Origin: Alcaligenaceae bacterium
GTDB lineage: Bacteria; Pseudomonadota; Gammaproteobacteria; Burkholderiales; Burkholderiaceae_B
NCBI GenBank assembly: GCA_012511095.1
Contig: JAAZGT010000068.1
Span: 1-16,923, forward strand
Reading direction: 5' to 3'
Length of the DNA: 16,923 bases
The notes beneath the pieces are model-generated. The model was not told the DNA's origin. It ran no database searches and saw only the letters and a list, made by a program, of their open reading frames with translations. A program made the translations under genes and the position numbers. This document shows positions 1-7,066 of this stretch, piece by piece (position 1 is the first letter of the stretch; every line of letters starts with the position of its first letter).

Positions 1-609
1 ACGCCTTTTTGGACAGCAGTTAAAACGGGTACTAGTAAGGATATGCGCGATAACTGGACTGTAGGCTGGTCAGAACATTACACCGTTGGGGTTTGGGCAG
101 GCAATAGCGATGGTAGCAGCATGCAAAACGTTTTGGGGGTAAGTGGTGCTGGTCCGATTTGGCATGATTTAATGCGTTATCTGCACCAAGACCTCGAGTC
201 TAAGCAGCCACCAAAACCTGAGAGCCTAATGATGGAAAAAGTGAGTTTTGTGGGTATTGATGAAGCACCACGACAAGAGTATTTTTTAGCAGGTACGGAG
301 ATGAAAGAGATAATCGCCTTAGCTTTTCAAGCGCACGAGGCCATTGCTCGTATCAAGATCCAATCACCTGTGAGCGGTAGTATCCTAGCCTTAGACCCTG
401 ATATCCCTCAGCTGTCTCAAAAACTTCACCTCAAAGCTAATATTTCAGTAAACGATCCTAGGTCTCAAAACTTATGCTGGGAAATCAATGGTACTGAGAT
501 AGGTCATGGCGATAGCCACTTTTGGTCACCACAAAGGGGACGTCATCGTATTGTTTTAAAAGAAGAAAATGGCACCGTGTTAGATGAGGTGTTAATTTCA
601 GTACGATAA
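1..609 (+). CDS. pbpC: Penicillin-binding protein 1C, C-terminal part (5' end outside window)
   Basis: This is the 3' end of a class A bifunctional penicillin-binding protein, open from base 1 to the stop at 607-609 (202 codons visible). The transpeptidase KTG motif reads KTGTS at visible codons 8-12 (bases 22-36) and is followed by the class-typical DxRDNWTVG and VGVWAGN stretches. After the transpeptidase domain, codons about 115-202 form a beta-rich tail matching the BiPBP_C domain found at the end of PBP1C. The enzyme acts on the periplasmic side of the inner membrane, polymerising and crosslinking glycan strands; in E. coli PBP1C is non-essential. The glycosyltransferase domain and SxxK/SxN motifs lie upstream of the window and could not be checked. 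The internal ATG at 43 is not the start, because the KTG motif precedes it. Family identification is firm; the choice of 1C over other class A proteins rests on the BiPBP_C-like tail. Confidence 0.9.
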   Translation, partial: TPFWTAVKTGTSKDMRDNWTVGWSEHYTVGVWAGNSDGSSMQNVLGVSGAGPIWHDLMRYLHQDLESKQPPKPESLMMEKVSFVGIDEAPRQEYFLAGTEMKEIIALAFQAHEAIARIKIQSPVSGSILALDPDIPQLSQKLHLKANISVNDPRSQNLCWEINGTEIGHGDSHFWSPQRGRHRIVLKEENGTVLDEVLISVR

Positions 610-625
610 TTTGAGGTGTTTTAAA

Positions 626-672
626 TAGAGCTTTAAATTGTTGACACTGTGATGGTTTTAATCTAAGCTCTA
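626..672. repeat. 8-bp inverted repeat around a candidate promoter
   Basis: TAGAGCTT (626-633) is exactly complementary to AAGCTCTA (665-672), with a 31-base gap. The gap holds a consensus -35 hexamer, and a T-rich stretch (CTTTGTTTT) follows the right arm. It could be a weak stop for pbpC transcripts, an operator, or chance; an arm of this length is not rare in AT-rich DNA. Confidence 0.25.
641..669 (+). promoter_or_regulatory. Candidate promoter for the lipoprotein gene
   Basis: A perfect TTGACA (641-646) is followed after 17 bases by a poor -10, TAAGCT (664-669, three of six matches). It lies about 50 bases before the lipoprotein start codon and is the only recognisable promoter in the gap after pbpC. 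The weak -10 suggests low or activator-dependent use, if it is used at all. Confidence 0.35.
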
Positions 673-717
673 CTTTGTTTTAAGTTTAAATAATTCGCAT
701 TAAAAGGAGAGGTTGCG

Positions 718-1137
718 ATGAGGAAGTTATTAACGATTGTATTTGCATTATATTGTAGTTTTTTCATAACGGCTTGTGGTGATTCTAACGCTGCTACCGC
801 TTATGAAAAAGCAGCCGTTGAGATCAGCCAAGCAATTTATAGTGGCAAGAGTGACAAGGTTAAGAGTATGCTTTATTTCTCTAAAGAAGATCTTGCAGAG
901 CCAGGCTTAAAAGAAATGGCTGGTGGCAAGATCGAAGCGGCCACTCATGACGCTAAAAACAAAGCCGACAGTTACGGTGGTCTTAAGCAAGTGACAGTAG
1001 TTGAGTCAGAAGTAAATGAAAGTGGTGATCGCGCTAGGGTGACAGTACTAGCTGAGTTTAAAAATGACCCTGAAGCACAAATCCGAGATAATTATAATCT
1101 TGTCAAAGAGGGCTCTTCTTGGAAGCTTAAGCTTTAG
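718..1137 (+). CDS. Small DUF4878-like lipoprotein
   Basis: The 139-residue product has a lipoprotein signal: K3, a hydrophobic core at 4-16, and the lipobox I-T-A-C with the lipidated cysteine at 20 followed by Gly at +2. The rest (about 28-139) is one small alpha/beta domain whose pattern (an early helix with AxxYxxAIxxGK, then alternating strands, ending in a W-K-L strand) resembles DUF4878, an NTF2/lumazine-binding-like fold common in bacterial lipoproteins. Function is unknown. AGGAGA at 705-710 sits well before the ATG at 718 and fixes the start. The gene ends in two tandem TAG codons and the next gene begins directly after them, so the two are probably co-transcribed and translationally coupled. 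The signal peptide is clear; the domain assignment is from pattern only. Confidence 0.75.
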   Translation: MRKLLTIVFALYCSFFITACGDSNAATAYEKAAVEISQAIYSGKSDKVKSMLYFSKEDLAEPGLKEMAGGKIEAATHDAKNKADSYGGLKQVTVVESEVNESGDRARVTVLAEFKNDPEAQIRDNYNLVKEGSSWKLKL

Positions 1138-1140
1138 TAG

Positions 1141-1803
1141 TTGTCATTGCTTCTACATAGTATGTGGTCCATTCGATTAGTTCGCCTAAGAGTCGTAATT
1201 ATTTTAGGGCTCTTTGTCTTTTTAGGCGCTTTGTTATTTTGGCGCTCACTTAATGCAACCCCTGTTGTGTTGTCGATGCCACCTGTGGCAGCCCATATAG
1301 CAGAGAAACTACAGCCTGGGGATTTGATTTTTCGTAGTGGCACGGCTTATGAGAGTTACTTAATTAAGCAGTTAAGTGGTAGTGATTTTTCTCATATTGG
1401 GGTGGTTGTAAGCACAACACCTAATGTGCAAATCATTCATGCGACGACGGATGATGATCCAAAGCGTCTTAATCAGGTTCTGCGCTCATCCTTAGCAGAG
1501 TTTGTGACGCCCGAATTAGCCTCGCAGTGGGTTGTTTATCGTATGACTTCTTTGGATGATGCAGCGCGTGAACAACTGCTACATTCATTGGAGCAGGTAG
1601 TGGGTTTGCCATTTAGGATACAAGCAACTGATACAGAGGTGGCACGTTATTGCACCACCATTATTAGGGATGGTTTGCCACTGACTTTGCAGCAACAATT
1701 AAAACCACAAGCAACGAGTTATCCAGGCTTTAAGGGGGAGTTATTATTTCCAAACGCCTTTTTAGCATTGGAACCATTGGAGTTAATCTATCACAGCGAG
1801 TAG
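1141..1803 (+). CDS. YiiX/YebB-type permuted NlpC/P60 cysteine hydrolase, membrane anchored
   Basis: The 220-residue product has an N-terminal signal anchor (hydrophobic 18-34 after several arginines) and then a domain with the order expected of circularly permuted papain-like amidases of the YiiX/YebB group (old DUF830). These marks are PGDLIF at 59-64, the histidine motif FSHIGVVV with H85, IIHA at 98-101, GLPF at 155-158, and the nucleophile motif YCTTII with C171. Both catalytic residues are present, so it is probably active. Related enzymes cleave amide or ester bonds in peptides, peptidoglycan or lipids; the substrate here is unknown. The start used is TTG at 1141, immediately after the double stop of the lipoprotein gene. 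No good Shine-Dalgarno is visible, and ATG at 1162 (213 residues) is a reasonable alternative that keeps the anchor. Pairing with a lipoprotein behind pbpC suggests a cell-envelope job. Confidence 0.78.
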   Translation: MSLLLHSMWSIRLVRLRVVIILGLFVFLGALLFWRSLNATPVVLSMPPVAAHIAEKLQPGDLIFRSGTAYESYLIKQLSGSDFSHIGVVVSTTPNVQIIHATTDDDPKRLNQVLRSSLAEFVTPELASQWVVYRMTSLDDAAREQLLHSLEQVVGLPFRIQATDTEVARYCTTIIRDGLPLTLQQQLKPQATSYPGFKGELLFPNAFLALEPLELIYHSE

Positions 1804-1833
1804 GGTGCATTTCGTCTTCTTGTCTAGAGCGTC

Positions 1834-1839
1834 TATAAT
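1834..1839 (+). promoter_or_regulatory. Candidate -10 box for the amidohydrolase gene
   Basis: A consensus TATAAT lies 40 bases before the TTG start of the nitrilase-family gene. The element 17 bases upstream (TTCGTC, 1811-1816) is a poor -35. A start here would give a leader of about 33 bases containing the AGAGGAG ribosome-binding site. Confidence 0.35.
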
Positions 1840-1878
1840 AAATAATCATAAATTCATCAGCCTAGAGGAGATAGACTC

Positions 1879-2697
1879 TTGAATCAAAGCCTATTAAAGG
1901 TCGCAGTAGCGCAATTCCCTGGGAGCAATGACATTGCTCAAAATAAAAAATACATTGTTGATTTATGTCGTCAGGCAGCCGAGGAAAAAGCTGAGTTATT
2001 GGTGTTTCCCGAAGCGGCTATGTGTGCTTTTAGTTCACCTTTAGAAGAATTAAAAGAGGTAGCTACTAAACACGCTGCTAGCTTTATTCAATTCATACAA
2101 GACCTTGCTAAAGAGCATGATTTTGCCATTGTGGTGGGCGTCTTAAGCCCCTCTGAAGTCGCTGATGATGAGCGGGTGGTAAATCAGCTTATTGCCATTG
2201 GTGCGGATGGTGAGATTATTTCTCGTTACACCAAGGTTCATCTTTATGATGCCTTTAAATTCAAGGAGTCTGATAAGGTGCAACCTGGTGCTATTTATAC
2301 CGATCATCGCGAACTAACGTTGTTTGATCTTAAAGGATTTAAGATCGGTTTAGTCAATTGTTATGATTTGCGATTCCCCGAATTATCCAGAAAATTAGCC
2401 GTGGCAGGTGCTGATATTTTATCGATTAGTGCCGCTTGGTTGGCTGGCCCTTATAAAGAAATGCATTGGGAAACTTTATCTCGCGCACGTGCTATCGAAA
2501 ACACCTGCTATGTATTGGCATGTGGCCAAACCGCCCCAAAAAATTGTGGTCAAAGCATGATTATCGACCCCATGGGTGCCATCTTATCGGGGGCGGGCGA
2601 GGAGCCTGGATTGATTACACGCACCCTTAGTAAAAAGCGCATTGACGAGGTACGACAAATACTACCTTGTTTAGAAAATCGTCGTTACGATGCGTAA
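1879..2697 (+). CDS. Nitrilase-superfamily carbon-nitrogen hydrolase (amidohydrolase)
   Basis: This 272-residue protein is a complete CN-hydrolase domain with the Glu-Lys-Cys triad in place: E45 in VFPEAAMC, K119 in YTKVHLYD, and C161 in VNCYDLRFPEL. The YDAFxFKESDxVxPG stretch at 123-137 places it near the deaminated-glutathione amidase (Nit1) and omega-amidase-like branch of soluble cytoplasmic amidases, but the actual substrate cannot be read from the sequence. Length is normal for the family (about 260-280). The start is TTG at 1879, chosen because AGAGGAG (1864-1870) lies eight bases upstream and the coding pattern begins there (MNQSLLKVAVAQF); no ATG near that point gives a better fit. 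It appears to be a single-gene unit, with its own candidate promoter before it and a hairpin plus the aldolase promoter after it. Confidence 0.87.
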   Translation: MNQSLLKVAVAQFPGSNDIAQNKKYIVDLCRQAAEEKAELLVFPEAAMCAFSSPLEELKEVATKHAASFIQFIQDLAKEHDFAIVVGVLSPSEVADDERVVNQLIAIGADGEIISRYTKVHLYDAFKFKESDKVQPGAIYTDHRELTLFDLKGFKIGLVNCYDLRFPELSRKLAVAGADILSISAAWLAGPYKEMHWETLSRARAIENTCYVLACGQTAPKNCGQSMIIDPMGAILSGAGEEPGLITRTLSKKRIDEVRQILPCLENRRYDA

Positions 2698-2714
2698 CAC
2701 TTATCGCTTTATAT

Positions 2715-2754
2715 CCGTGCAATTTCAAGCAACATGTTAAAATTGCATGGTTTT
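2715..2754 (+). promoter_or_regulatory. Interrupted palindrome: weak terminator or operator before the aldolase gene
   Basis: CCGTGCAATTT (2715-2725) and AAATTGCATGG (2740-2750) pair over 11 positions as RNA with one G-U pair; the inner eight (TGCAATTT/AAATTGCA) are exact. TTTT follows at 2751-2754, so it could end transcripts of the amidohydrolase gene. The half-sites are 22 bases centre to centre, about two helical turns, and the right one overlaps the candidate -35 of the aldolase promoter, so an operator is an equal possibility. Confidence 0.4.
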
Positions 2755-2770
2755 GAAAAATCATTACTAT
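2743..2770 (+). promoter_or_regulatory. Candidate promoter of the aldolase gene
   Basis: TTGCAT (2743-2748) and TACTAT (2765-2770) are spaced by 16 bases, giving a short leader with AGGAG at 2783-2787. Matches are three and four of six, so it is only a candidate. Confidence 0.3.
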
Positions 2771-2793
2771 TTAAATTTATTTAGGAGAATTTG

Positions 2794-3858
2794 ATGGCTT
2801 TAGTCTCAATGCGCCAATTATTGGACCACGCTGCTGAGCATGGCTATGGTATTCCTGCTTTTAACGTAAATAACTTAGAGCAGGTCCAAGCGATTATGGA
2901 AGCAGCCAAAGAAACTGATAGTCCAGTAATTATGCAAGCCTCAGCCGGTGCGCGTAAATATGCTGGTGAGCCTTTTTTAAAGCATTTAATTCAAGCTGCA
3001 GTAGAGGCCTATCCAGAGATTCCTGTGGTAATGCACCAAGACCACGGTCAATCTCCAGATGTTTGTCGCGGTGCGATTGATTTAGGTTTCAGCAGTGTCA
3101 TGATGGACGGCTCACTTGAGGCCGATGGCAAAACAGTTGCTGATTACGAGTACAACGTTGATGTAACTCGTCAAGTCGTTGAAATGGCTCATAAGCTCGG
3201 TGTGAGTGTTGAGGGTGAGTTAGGTGTACTTGGTTCTCTAGAAACCATGCAAGGCGACAAAGAAGACGGTCACGGTGCTGAGGGTACCTTAACTATCGAT
3301 CAGCTATTAACTGACCCAGAGCAGGCTGTAGACTTTGTTAAGCGCACTCAGGTTGATGCCTTAGCAATTGCGATTGGTACAAGTCACGGTGCGTACAAGT
3401 TCACGCGTAAACCGACTGGCGATATTTTATCGATTCAACGCATCAAAGAAATTCATGAGCGTTTACCTAATACACACTTAGTGATGCACGGTAGTTCGAG
3501 TGTGCCACAAGAGTTATTAGCCGAGATTCGTGAGTTTGGCGGTGATATGAAAGAAACTTACGGTGTACCAGTTGAGGAAATTCAAGAGGCGATTAAGCAC
3601 GGTGTTCGCAAGGTTAACATCGATACCGATATTCGCTTAGCAATGACCGCTGCGGTTCGTCGTTTCTTACATGAAAACCCATCTAAATTTGACCCACGCG
3701 AGTTTAATAAGCCTGCACGCGAAGCAGCTAAGCAAATTTGTATTGCACGTTACGAGGCTTTTGGTACTGCCGGTAATGCATCTAAAATTAAACCTGTTTC
3801 ACTCGATGAAATGGCTGCTCTATATGCTTCAGGTGATTTATACCAAGCGACTCGTTAA
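2794..3858 (+). CDS. fba: Class II fructose-1,6-bisphosphate aldolase (Calvin-cycle type)
   Basis: The enzyme interconverts fructose 1,6-bisphosphate with dihydroxyacetone phosphate and glyceraldehyde 3-phosphate in the cytoplasm. The 354-residue length and the opening MALVSMRQLLDHA are typical of the Calvin-cycle subtype of zinc-dependent aldolases, which many Betaproteobacteria use for ordinary glycolysis and gluconeogenesis. Visible landmarks are QDHG with catalytic D83 and zinc ligand H84, EGELG (E142), TSHGAYKF (H198) and MHGSSS (H232), plus a KVNIDTD phosphate-binding segment. The start is the ATG at 2794, with AGGAG six bases upstream; a TTG codon directly in front is in frame but not needed. 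It is flanked by its own candidate promoter and a strong terminator, so it is probably monocistronic. There is no Rubisco gene in view, so a Calvin-cycle role should not be assumed from the subtype name. Confidence 0.96.
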   Translation: MALVSMRQLLDHAAEHGYGIPAFNVNNLEQVQAIMEAAKETDSPVIMQASAGARKYAGEPFLKHLIQAAVEAYPEIPVVMHQDHGQSPDVCRGAIDLGFSSVMMDGSLEADGKTVADYEYNVDVTRQVVEMAHKLGVSVEGELGVLGSLETMQGDKEDGHGAEGTLTIDQLLTDPEQAVDFVKRTQVDALAIAIGTSHGAYKFTRKPTGDILSIQRIKEIHERLPNTHLVMHGSSSVPQELLAEIREFGGDMKETYGVPVEEIQEAIKHGVRKVNIDTDIRLAMTAAVRRFLHENPSKFDPREFNKPAREAAKQICIARYEAFGTAGNASKIKPVSLDEMAALYASGDLYQATR

Positions 3859-3883
3859 GTTTAACGCGTAAACAGCACAAGGT

Positions 3884-3916
3884 AAAAAGGCGATTCAATA
3901 TGAATCGCCTTTTTTT
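3884..3916. terminator. Bidirectional intrinsic terminator between fba and the cytochrome gene
   Basis: AAAAAGGCGATTC (3884-3896) and GAATCGCCTTTTT (3902-3914) form a 13-bp perfect stem with a five-base loop. T-tracts lie on the 3' side on both strands, so it can stop both fba (plus) and the convergent cytochrome gene (minus). Confidence 0.9.
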
Positions 3917-3933
3917 GATAACTACTAATTAAC

Positions 3934-4614
3934 TTAAAACGATAAGCCATTAGAAATATAGTAAGTAATTAGTACTGCAATACCAAAGCTGATAATAAAT
4001 CGAGCCCACATGCCAGGGGACTGAACCACATGAACAGCGGCAGTAGGTACGTCATCACTGAGTTTCATCTTACCGGTAATCATCGGTGTGACGAGGTTAT
4101 CTTTTTTGAAGAACTTATAAAACAAAATGGCACCCACATGAATAACCACTAAGCCAATCATAAATGGTTCTGTTTTGTGATGCATCGACGTCATAAAGTC
4201 TCTAACACTGCGCCCGATACTGTAGAGCGGGCCTTGGTACAAATAACCATCACCAGTAAATAGACCTGAGACTGCTTGAAAGCCAAATAAACCCAGAAGA
4301 GCAATCACCGATAAAGCACCCAGCGGGTTATGGCCAAAAACCTTATGACCACTTTTTAAATAATCGAAAATCGCACCAGGTCCTTTAATAAACTGTGTAA
4401 AGCGCACATAATAAGTGCCAGTAAAGCCCCAGATAATGCGGAATAAAATTAAACAGAAAGCCCATAAACCGAAGCGCATATGCCATTCCATATAACCGCT
4501 TTTGGTGGCAATTAATGCACCAAATACGCAAACTACTAGGGCCCAGTGAAATAATCTCGTGGGTAAGTCCCAAATAAGAACTCTCCGAGTTTCGGGGGTG
4601 CTAGCCTTGAGCAT
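3934..4614 (-). CDS. Cytochrome b561-family di-haem membrane protein
   Basis: The 226-residue product matches cytochrome b561/hydrogenase-type cytochrome b domains: WDLPTRLFHW with H23, EWHMRFG with H45, HNPLGALSV at 95-103, and H145/H146 and H159 (VVIHVGAILFYKF) in later helices. It has four core transmembrane helices (about 24-37, 48-64, 99-118, 150-166) and a fifth hydrophobic segment near the C-terminus (about 204-222). Paired histidines on the helices are the likely haem b ligands. Such proteins move electrons between quinones and a partner (a hydrogenase, a periplasmic cytochrome or superoxide), but no partner gene is adjacent, so the role is open. AAGG lies 12 bases before the ATG, and a TATAAT on the minus strand at 4673-4668 gives a leader of about 50 bases. 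The gene is convergent with fba and divergent from serS. Confidence 0.88.
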   Translation of the reverse strand: MLKASTPETRRVLIWDLPTRLFHWALVVCVFGALIATKSGYMEWHMRFGLWAFCLILFRIIWGFTGTYYVRFTQFIKGPGAIFDYLKSGHKVFGHNPLGALSVIALLGLFGFQAVSGLFTGDGYLYQGPLYSIGRSVRDFMTSMHHKTEPFMIGLVVIHVGAILFYKFFKKDNLVTPMITGKMKLSDDVPTAAVHVVQSPGMWARFIISFGIAVLITYYISNGLSF

Positions 4615-4667
4615 AATAAATTACCTTTTTATGTTTGAATGAATTGTTGTTTATAGCAATGCTTGCC

Positions 4668-4673
4668 ATTATA
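4668..4673 (-). promoter_or_regulatory. Candidate -10 box for the cytochrome gene
   Basis: On the minus strand this reads TATAAT. No good -35 is seen 16-18 bases upstream. A 7-bp inverted repeat, AAGATAT (4673-4679) and ATATCTT (4691-4697), lies where the -35 would be and could be a regulator site or AT-rich chance. Confidence 0.35.
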
Positions 4674-4724
4674 AGATATAAAAAAAAGAAATATCTTTGA
4701 TGACGACTTCAAAATTGTAGCAAG

Positions 4725-4754
4725 TATAATAAGCCTTAGTAGCCTTGTTATACT
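4725..4754 (+). promoter_or_regulatory. Candidate promoter elements for serS
   Basis: Two -10-like elements face serS: TATAAT at 4725-4730, and an extended -10, TGTTATACT, at 4746-4754. Neither has a clear -35. They would give leaders of roughly 90 and 65 bases. Only a weak GGA (4813-4815) stands before the serS ATG as ribosome-binding site. Confidence 0.35.
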
Positions 4755-4825
4755 TAGAGCATCTTAAGAAATATCAAGCAACTTAAGAAAACATATTAAT
4801 ATATTATTCAATGGATTAAATTTAA

Positions 4826-6172
4826 ATGCTAGATCTCGGATTGTTACGCAAAGACTTAGACAATGTAGTTAGCGCCTTAGCACGTAGGGGCGTTGAGTTT
4901 GATGTGGCTCGTTTTAATGAGTTAGAGGCGCGTCGCAAAGACCTACAAGTTCAAACAGAAAATCTTCAAGCTAGTCGCAACTCACTCGCTAAGGAAATCG
5001 GTAAGCTAAAGTCCCAAGGTCTCGATGCCTCCGAGGTTATGGCCAAGTCTAAAGCCATTCCAGAGCAATTAAAGGGTATGGAGGACGAGCTCTCTGCCTT
5101 ACGTGAAGAGCTTAATGATATGTTGATGTCTACACCCAACCTACCGCATGAGTCGGTTCCAGTTGGTCAAGATGAAAATGATAACGTCGAAGAGCGTCGT
5201 TGGATTCCAGGTCAAAACTATGTGGCCGATGATGTTTTTCCAACCCCTTTTAAGTTTGAAACCGCTGACCATGTCACCTTAGGTGAAAAGCTAGGTTTAG
5301 ATTTCGAAACAGCGGTTAAATTATCAGGTTCACGTTTTAGCTTTATGAAAGGCGGTGTGGCTCGTTTACACCGAGCTTTAGCGCAGTTTATGCTTGATTT
5401 ACACACCTCACAGCATGGCTACACCGAGTGCTACACCCCTTATATTGTTAATAGCGCTTCTCTACTGGGTACTGGGCAACTACCAAAGTTCAAAGAGGAT
5501 ATGTTTTGGGTAACCAAGGGTGGCGACGAAGATGAAGAGGGCAATGTTGTAAGAGTCAAAGAGGAGATGTATTTAATTTCTACCTCTGAAATCAGCTTAA
5601 CCAACACTGTGCGCGATGAAATTCTAAATGCTGATGACCTTCCTATTAAATTGACTGCCCATAGTCCGTGTTTCCGTTCTGAGGCAGGTAGTGGTGGCCG
5701 TGATGTACGCGGTATGATTCGCCAACACCAATTCGATAAAGTCGAAATGGTACAAATTGTCCACCCTGAGGTTTCGTATGAGGCTTTAGAGACCATGGTG
5801 GGTCACGCCGAAAAGGTCTTGCAGTTATTAAAACTACCTTATCGTGTGATTACGCTTTGTACCGGCGATATGGGCTTTGGTGCTGCCAAGACCTACGATA
5901 TTGAGGTTTGGGTACCGTCACAAAATACGTGGCGCGAGATTTCCTCTTGCTCAAACACTGAGGCATTCCAAGCGCGTCGTATGAATGCTCGTTATCGTAT
6001 CAGCCAAGGTAAAAACGACTTTGTTCATACCCTTAATGGCTCTGGTGTGGCAGTAGGTCGTGCCCTTGTTGCTGTTATGGAAAACTACCAACAAGCTGAC
6101 GGCAGTATTGAGGTGCCTGAGGTGTTAAAACCTTATATGGCTGGTGTTGCCGTACTACGTCCTGAGGAATAA
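4826..6172 (+). CDS. serS: Seryl-tRNA synthetase
   Basis: This class II aminoacyl-tRNA synthetase charges tRNA-Ser with serine in the cytoplasm and also serves selenocysteine tRNA where present. The N-terminal long coiled-coil arm that grips the tRNA variable loop spans about 28-105. The catalytic core shows LLGTGQLPKF (213-222), the serine-binding TSE loop (253-255), motif 2 FRSEAGSGGRDVRG (283-296) and motif 3 GSGVAVGRALVAVMEN (405-420). At 448 residues it is about 18 longer than the E. coli enzyme; part of the difference is an acidic insert GGDEDEEGNVVRVKEE at 232-247 just before the TSE loop. The start at 4826 (MLDLGLLRKD) agrees with the family although the Shine-Dalgarno is weak. The downstream yaaA begins 34 bases later with no terminator between, so the two are probably one transcript. 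Confidence 0.98.
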   Translation: MLDLGLLRKDLDNVVSALARRGVEFDVARFNELEARRKDLQVQTENLQASRNSLAKEIGKLKSQGLDASEVMAKSKAIPEQLKGMEDELSALREELNDMLMSTPNLPHESVPVGQDENDNVEERRWIPGQNYVADDVFPTPFKFETADHVTLGEKLGLDFETAVKLSGSRFSFMKGGVARLHRALAQFMLDLHTSQHGYTECYTPYIVNSASLLGTGQLPKFKEDMFWVTKGGDEDEEGNVVRVKEEMYLISTSEISLTNTVRDEILNADDLPIKLTAHSPCFRSEAGSGGRDVRGMIRQHQFDKVEMVQIVHPEVSYEALETMVGHAEKVLQLLKLPYRVITLCTGDMGFGAAKTYDIEVWVPSQNTWREISSCSNTEAFQARRMNARYRISQGKNDFVHTLNGSGVAVGRALVAVMENYQQADGSIEVPEVLKPYMAGVAVLRPEE

Positions 6173-6206
6173 TTCAATTTAAGATTAAATTAAATTAGGA
6201 TTTTAC

Positions 6207-6995
6207 ATGTTATTTTTACTTTCACCAGCAAAAAAGTTGGACTACGACAGTCCATTAGCAGAGGATTATCCCTTTGAGCAGCCGTTGTTTGTGGAGCAAG
6301 CAAGCGAGTTAATTAAGATTTTAAAAACAAAGTCTCAAGACGAGGTTGCTGCTTTAATGAAATTAAGCGACAACTTAGCTGCACTTAATGTTGAGCGATT
6401 TCAGCAATGGGAGCCATCTTTTGACCAAAGCAATGCACGTCAGGCCATTCTTGCCTTTAATGGTGATGTTTACGAGGGTTTAGAGGCGCCTACATTGAGC
6501 GTGTCCCAATTAGAATGGACCAATGAGCATGTGGCTATTTTAAGTGGTTTATATGGTGTTTTAAGGCCTTTGGATTTGATGCGCCCATATCGTTTAGAAA
6601 TGGGTACTCGCTTAGCCAATGAAAAAGGCAAAAACCTATATGAGTTTTGGGATGATCAAATTGCGAACTACCTCAATGAGCGTTTAGCCCAACACAAAGA
6701 GCAAGTGATCATTAATTTAGCCTCTCAGGAATATTTTAAGGCGGTCAAAAAAGACGTCTTAAAATATCCTGTGGTTGAGTGCGTCTTTAGAGAGGAGCGC
6801 GATGGCACCTATAAAATCATTAGCTTCAGTGCTAAGCGTGCTCGTGGTTTAATGTGTCGTTATGCCATTGAAAATGGTATTGATGATATTGAGGGTCTCA
6901 AAAACTTCAACCAAGAGGCCTATGAGTTTGATGAGGCATCTTCGACTGATGAAAGCTTGGTTTTCCTAAGGCCAGATCAGCGCAAGAAAAAGTAG
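6207..6995 (+). CDS. yaaA: Peroxide-stress protein YaaA (DUF328/UPF0246)
   Basis: The 262-residue protein matches the YaaA family over its full length (E. coli 258). Landmarks are LSPAKKLDYDSPL at 5-17, FNGDVYEGL, LSGLYGVLRPLDLMRPYRLEMGT, NLASQEYFKAV and FSAKRARGLM. In E. coli YaaA is cytoplasmic, induced by OxyR, and limits free iron and oxidative DNA damage during peroxide stress; a DNA-binding role has also been described. AGGA about eight bases before the ATG supports the start. I see no obvious OxyR site in the short gap after serS, so here it may simply follow serS transcription. The terminator-like hairpin after it closes the pair. Confidence 0.93.
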   Translation: MLFLLSPAKKLDYDSPLAEDYPFEQPLFVEQASELIKILKTKSQDEVAALMKLSDNLAALNVERFQQWEPSFDQSNARQAILAFNGDVYEGLEAPTLSVSQLEWTNEHVAILSGLYGVLRPLDLMRPYRLEMGTRLANEKGKNLYEFWDDQIANYLNERLAQHKEQVIINLASQEYFKAVKKDVLKYPVVECVFREERDGTYKIISFSAKRARGLMCRYAIENGIDDIEGLKNFNQEAYEFDEASSTDESLVFLRPDQRKKK

Positions 6996-7011
6996 TTATT
7001 TTTAAATATAC

Positions 7012-7045
7012 AAAAACGGCACAAGAATTGCTTCTTGTGCCGTTT
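7012..7045. terminator. Hairpin terminator between yaaA and the TRAP operon
   Basis: AAACGGCACAAGAA (7014-7027) and TTCTTGTGCCGTTT (7032-7045) make a 14-bp perfect stem with loop TTGC. The minus strand continues into TTTTT, so it is a good terminator for the TRAP operon. On the plus strand the T-tract is broken after three bases, so for yaaA it may stop transcription only partly. Confidence 0.85.
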
Positions 7046-7066
7046 GCATTTGTGCTGTAGATACGC

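Noticed and set aside
1134..1343. 69-codon open frame on the minus strand
   Set aside because: It is antisense to the YiiX-type gene and has no ribosome-binding site or recognisable product.
3671..3871. 66-codon open frame on the plus strand overlapping the aldolase end
   Set aside because: It is another frame of fba with no family features; fba continues to its conserved C-terminus.
5519..5570. Acidic insert in SerRS as a possible unusual domain
   Set aside because: It is only about 16 residues in a surface loop before the TSE loop, and length variation there is ordinary among SerRS proteins.
5440..5796. 118-codon open frame on the minus strand
   Set aside because: It lies wholly inside serS on the opposite strand; serS is unmistakable from its motifs.
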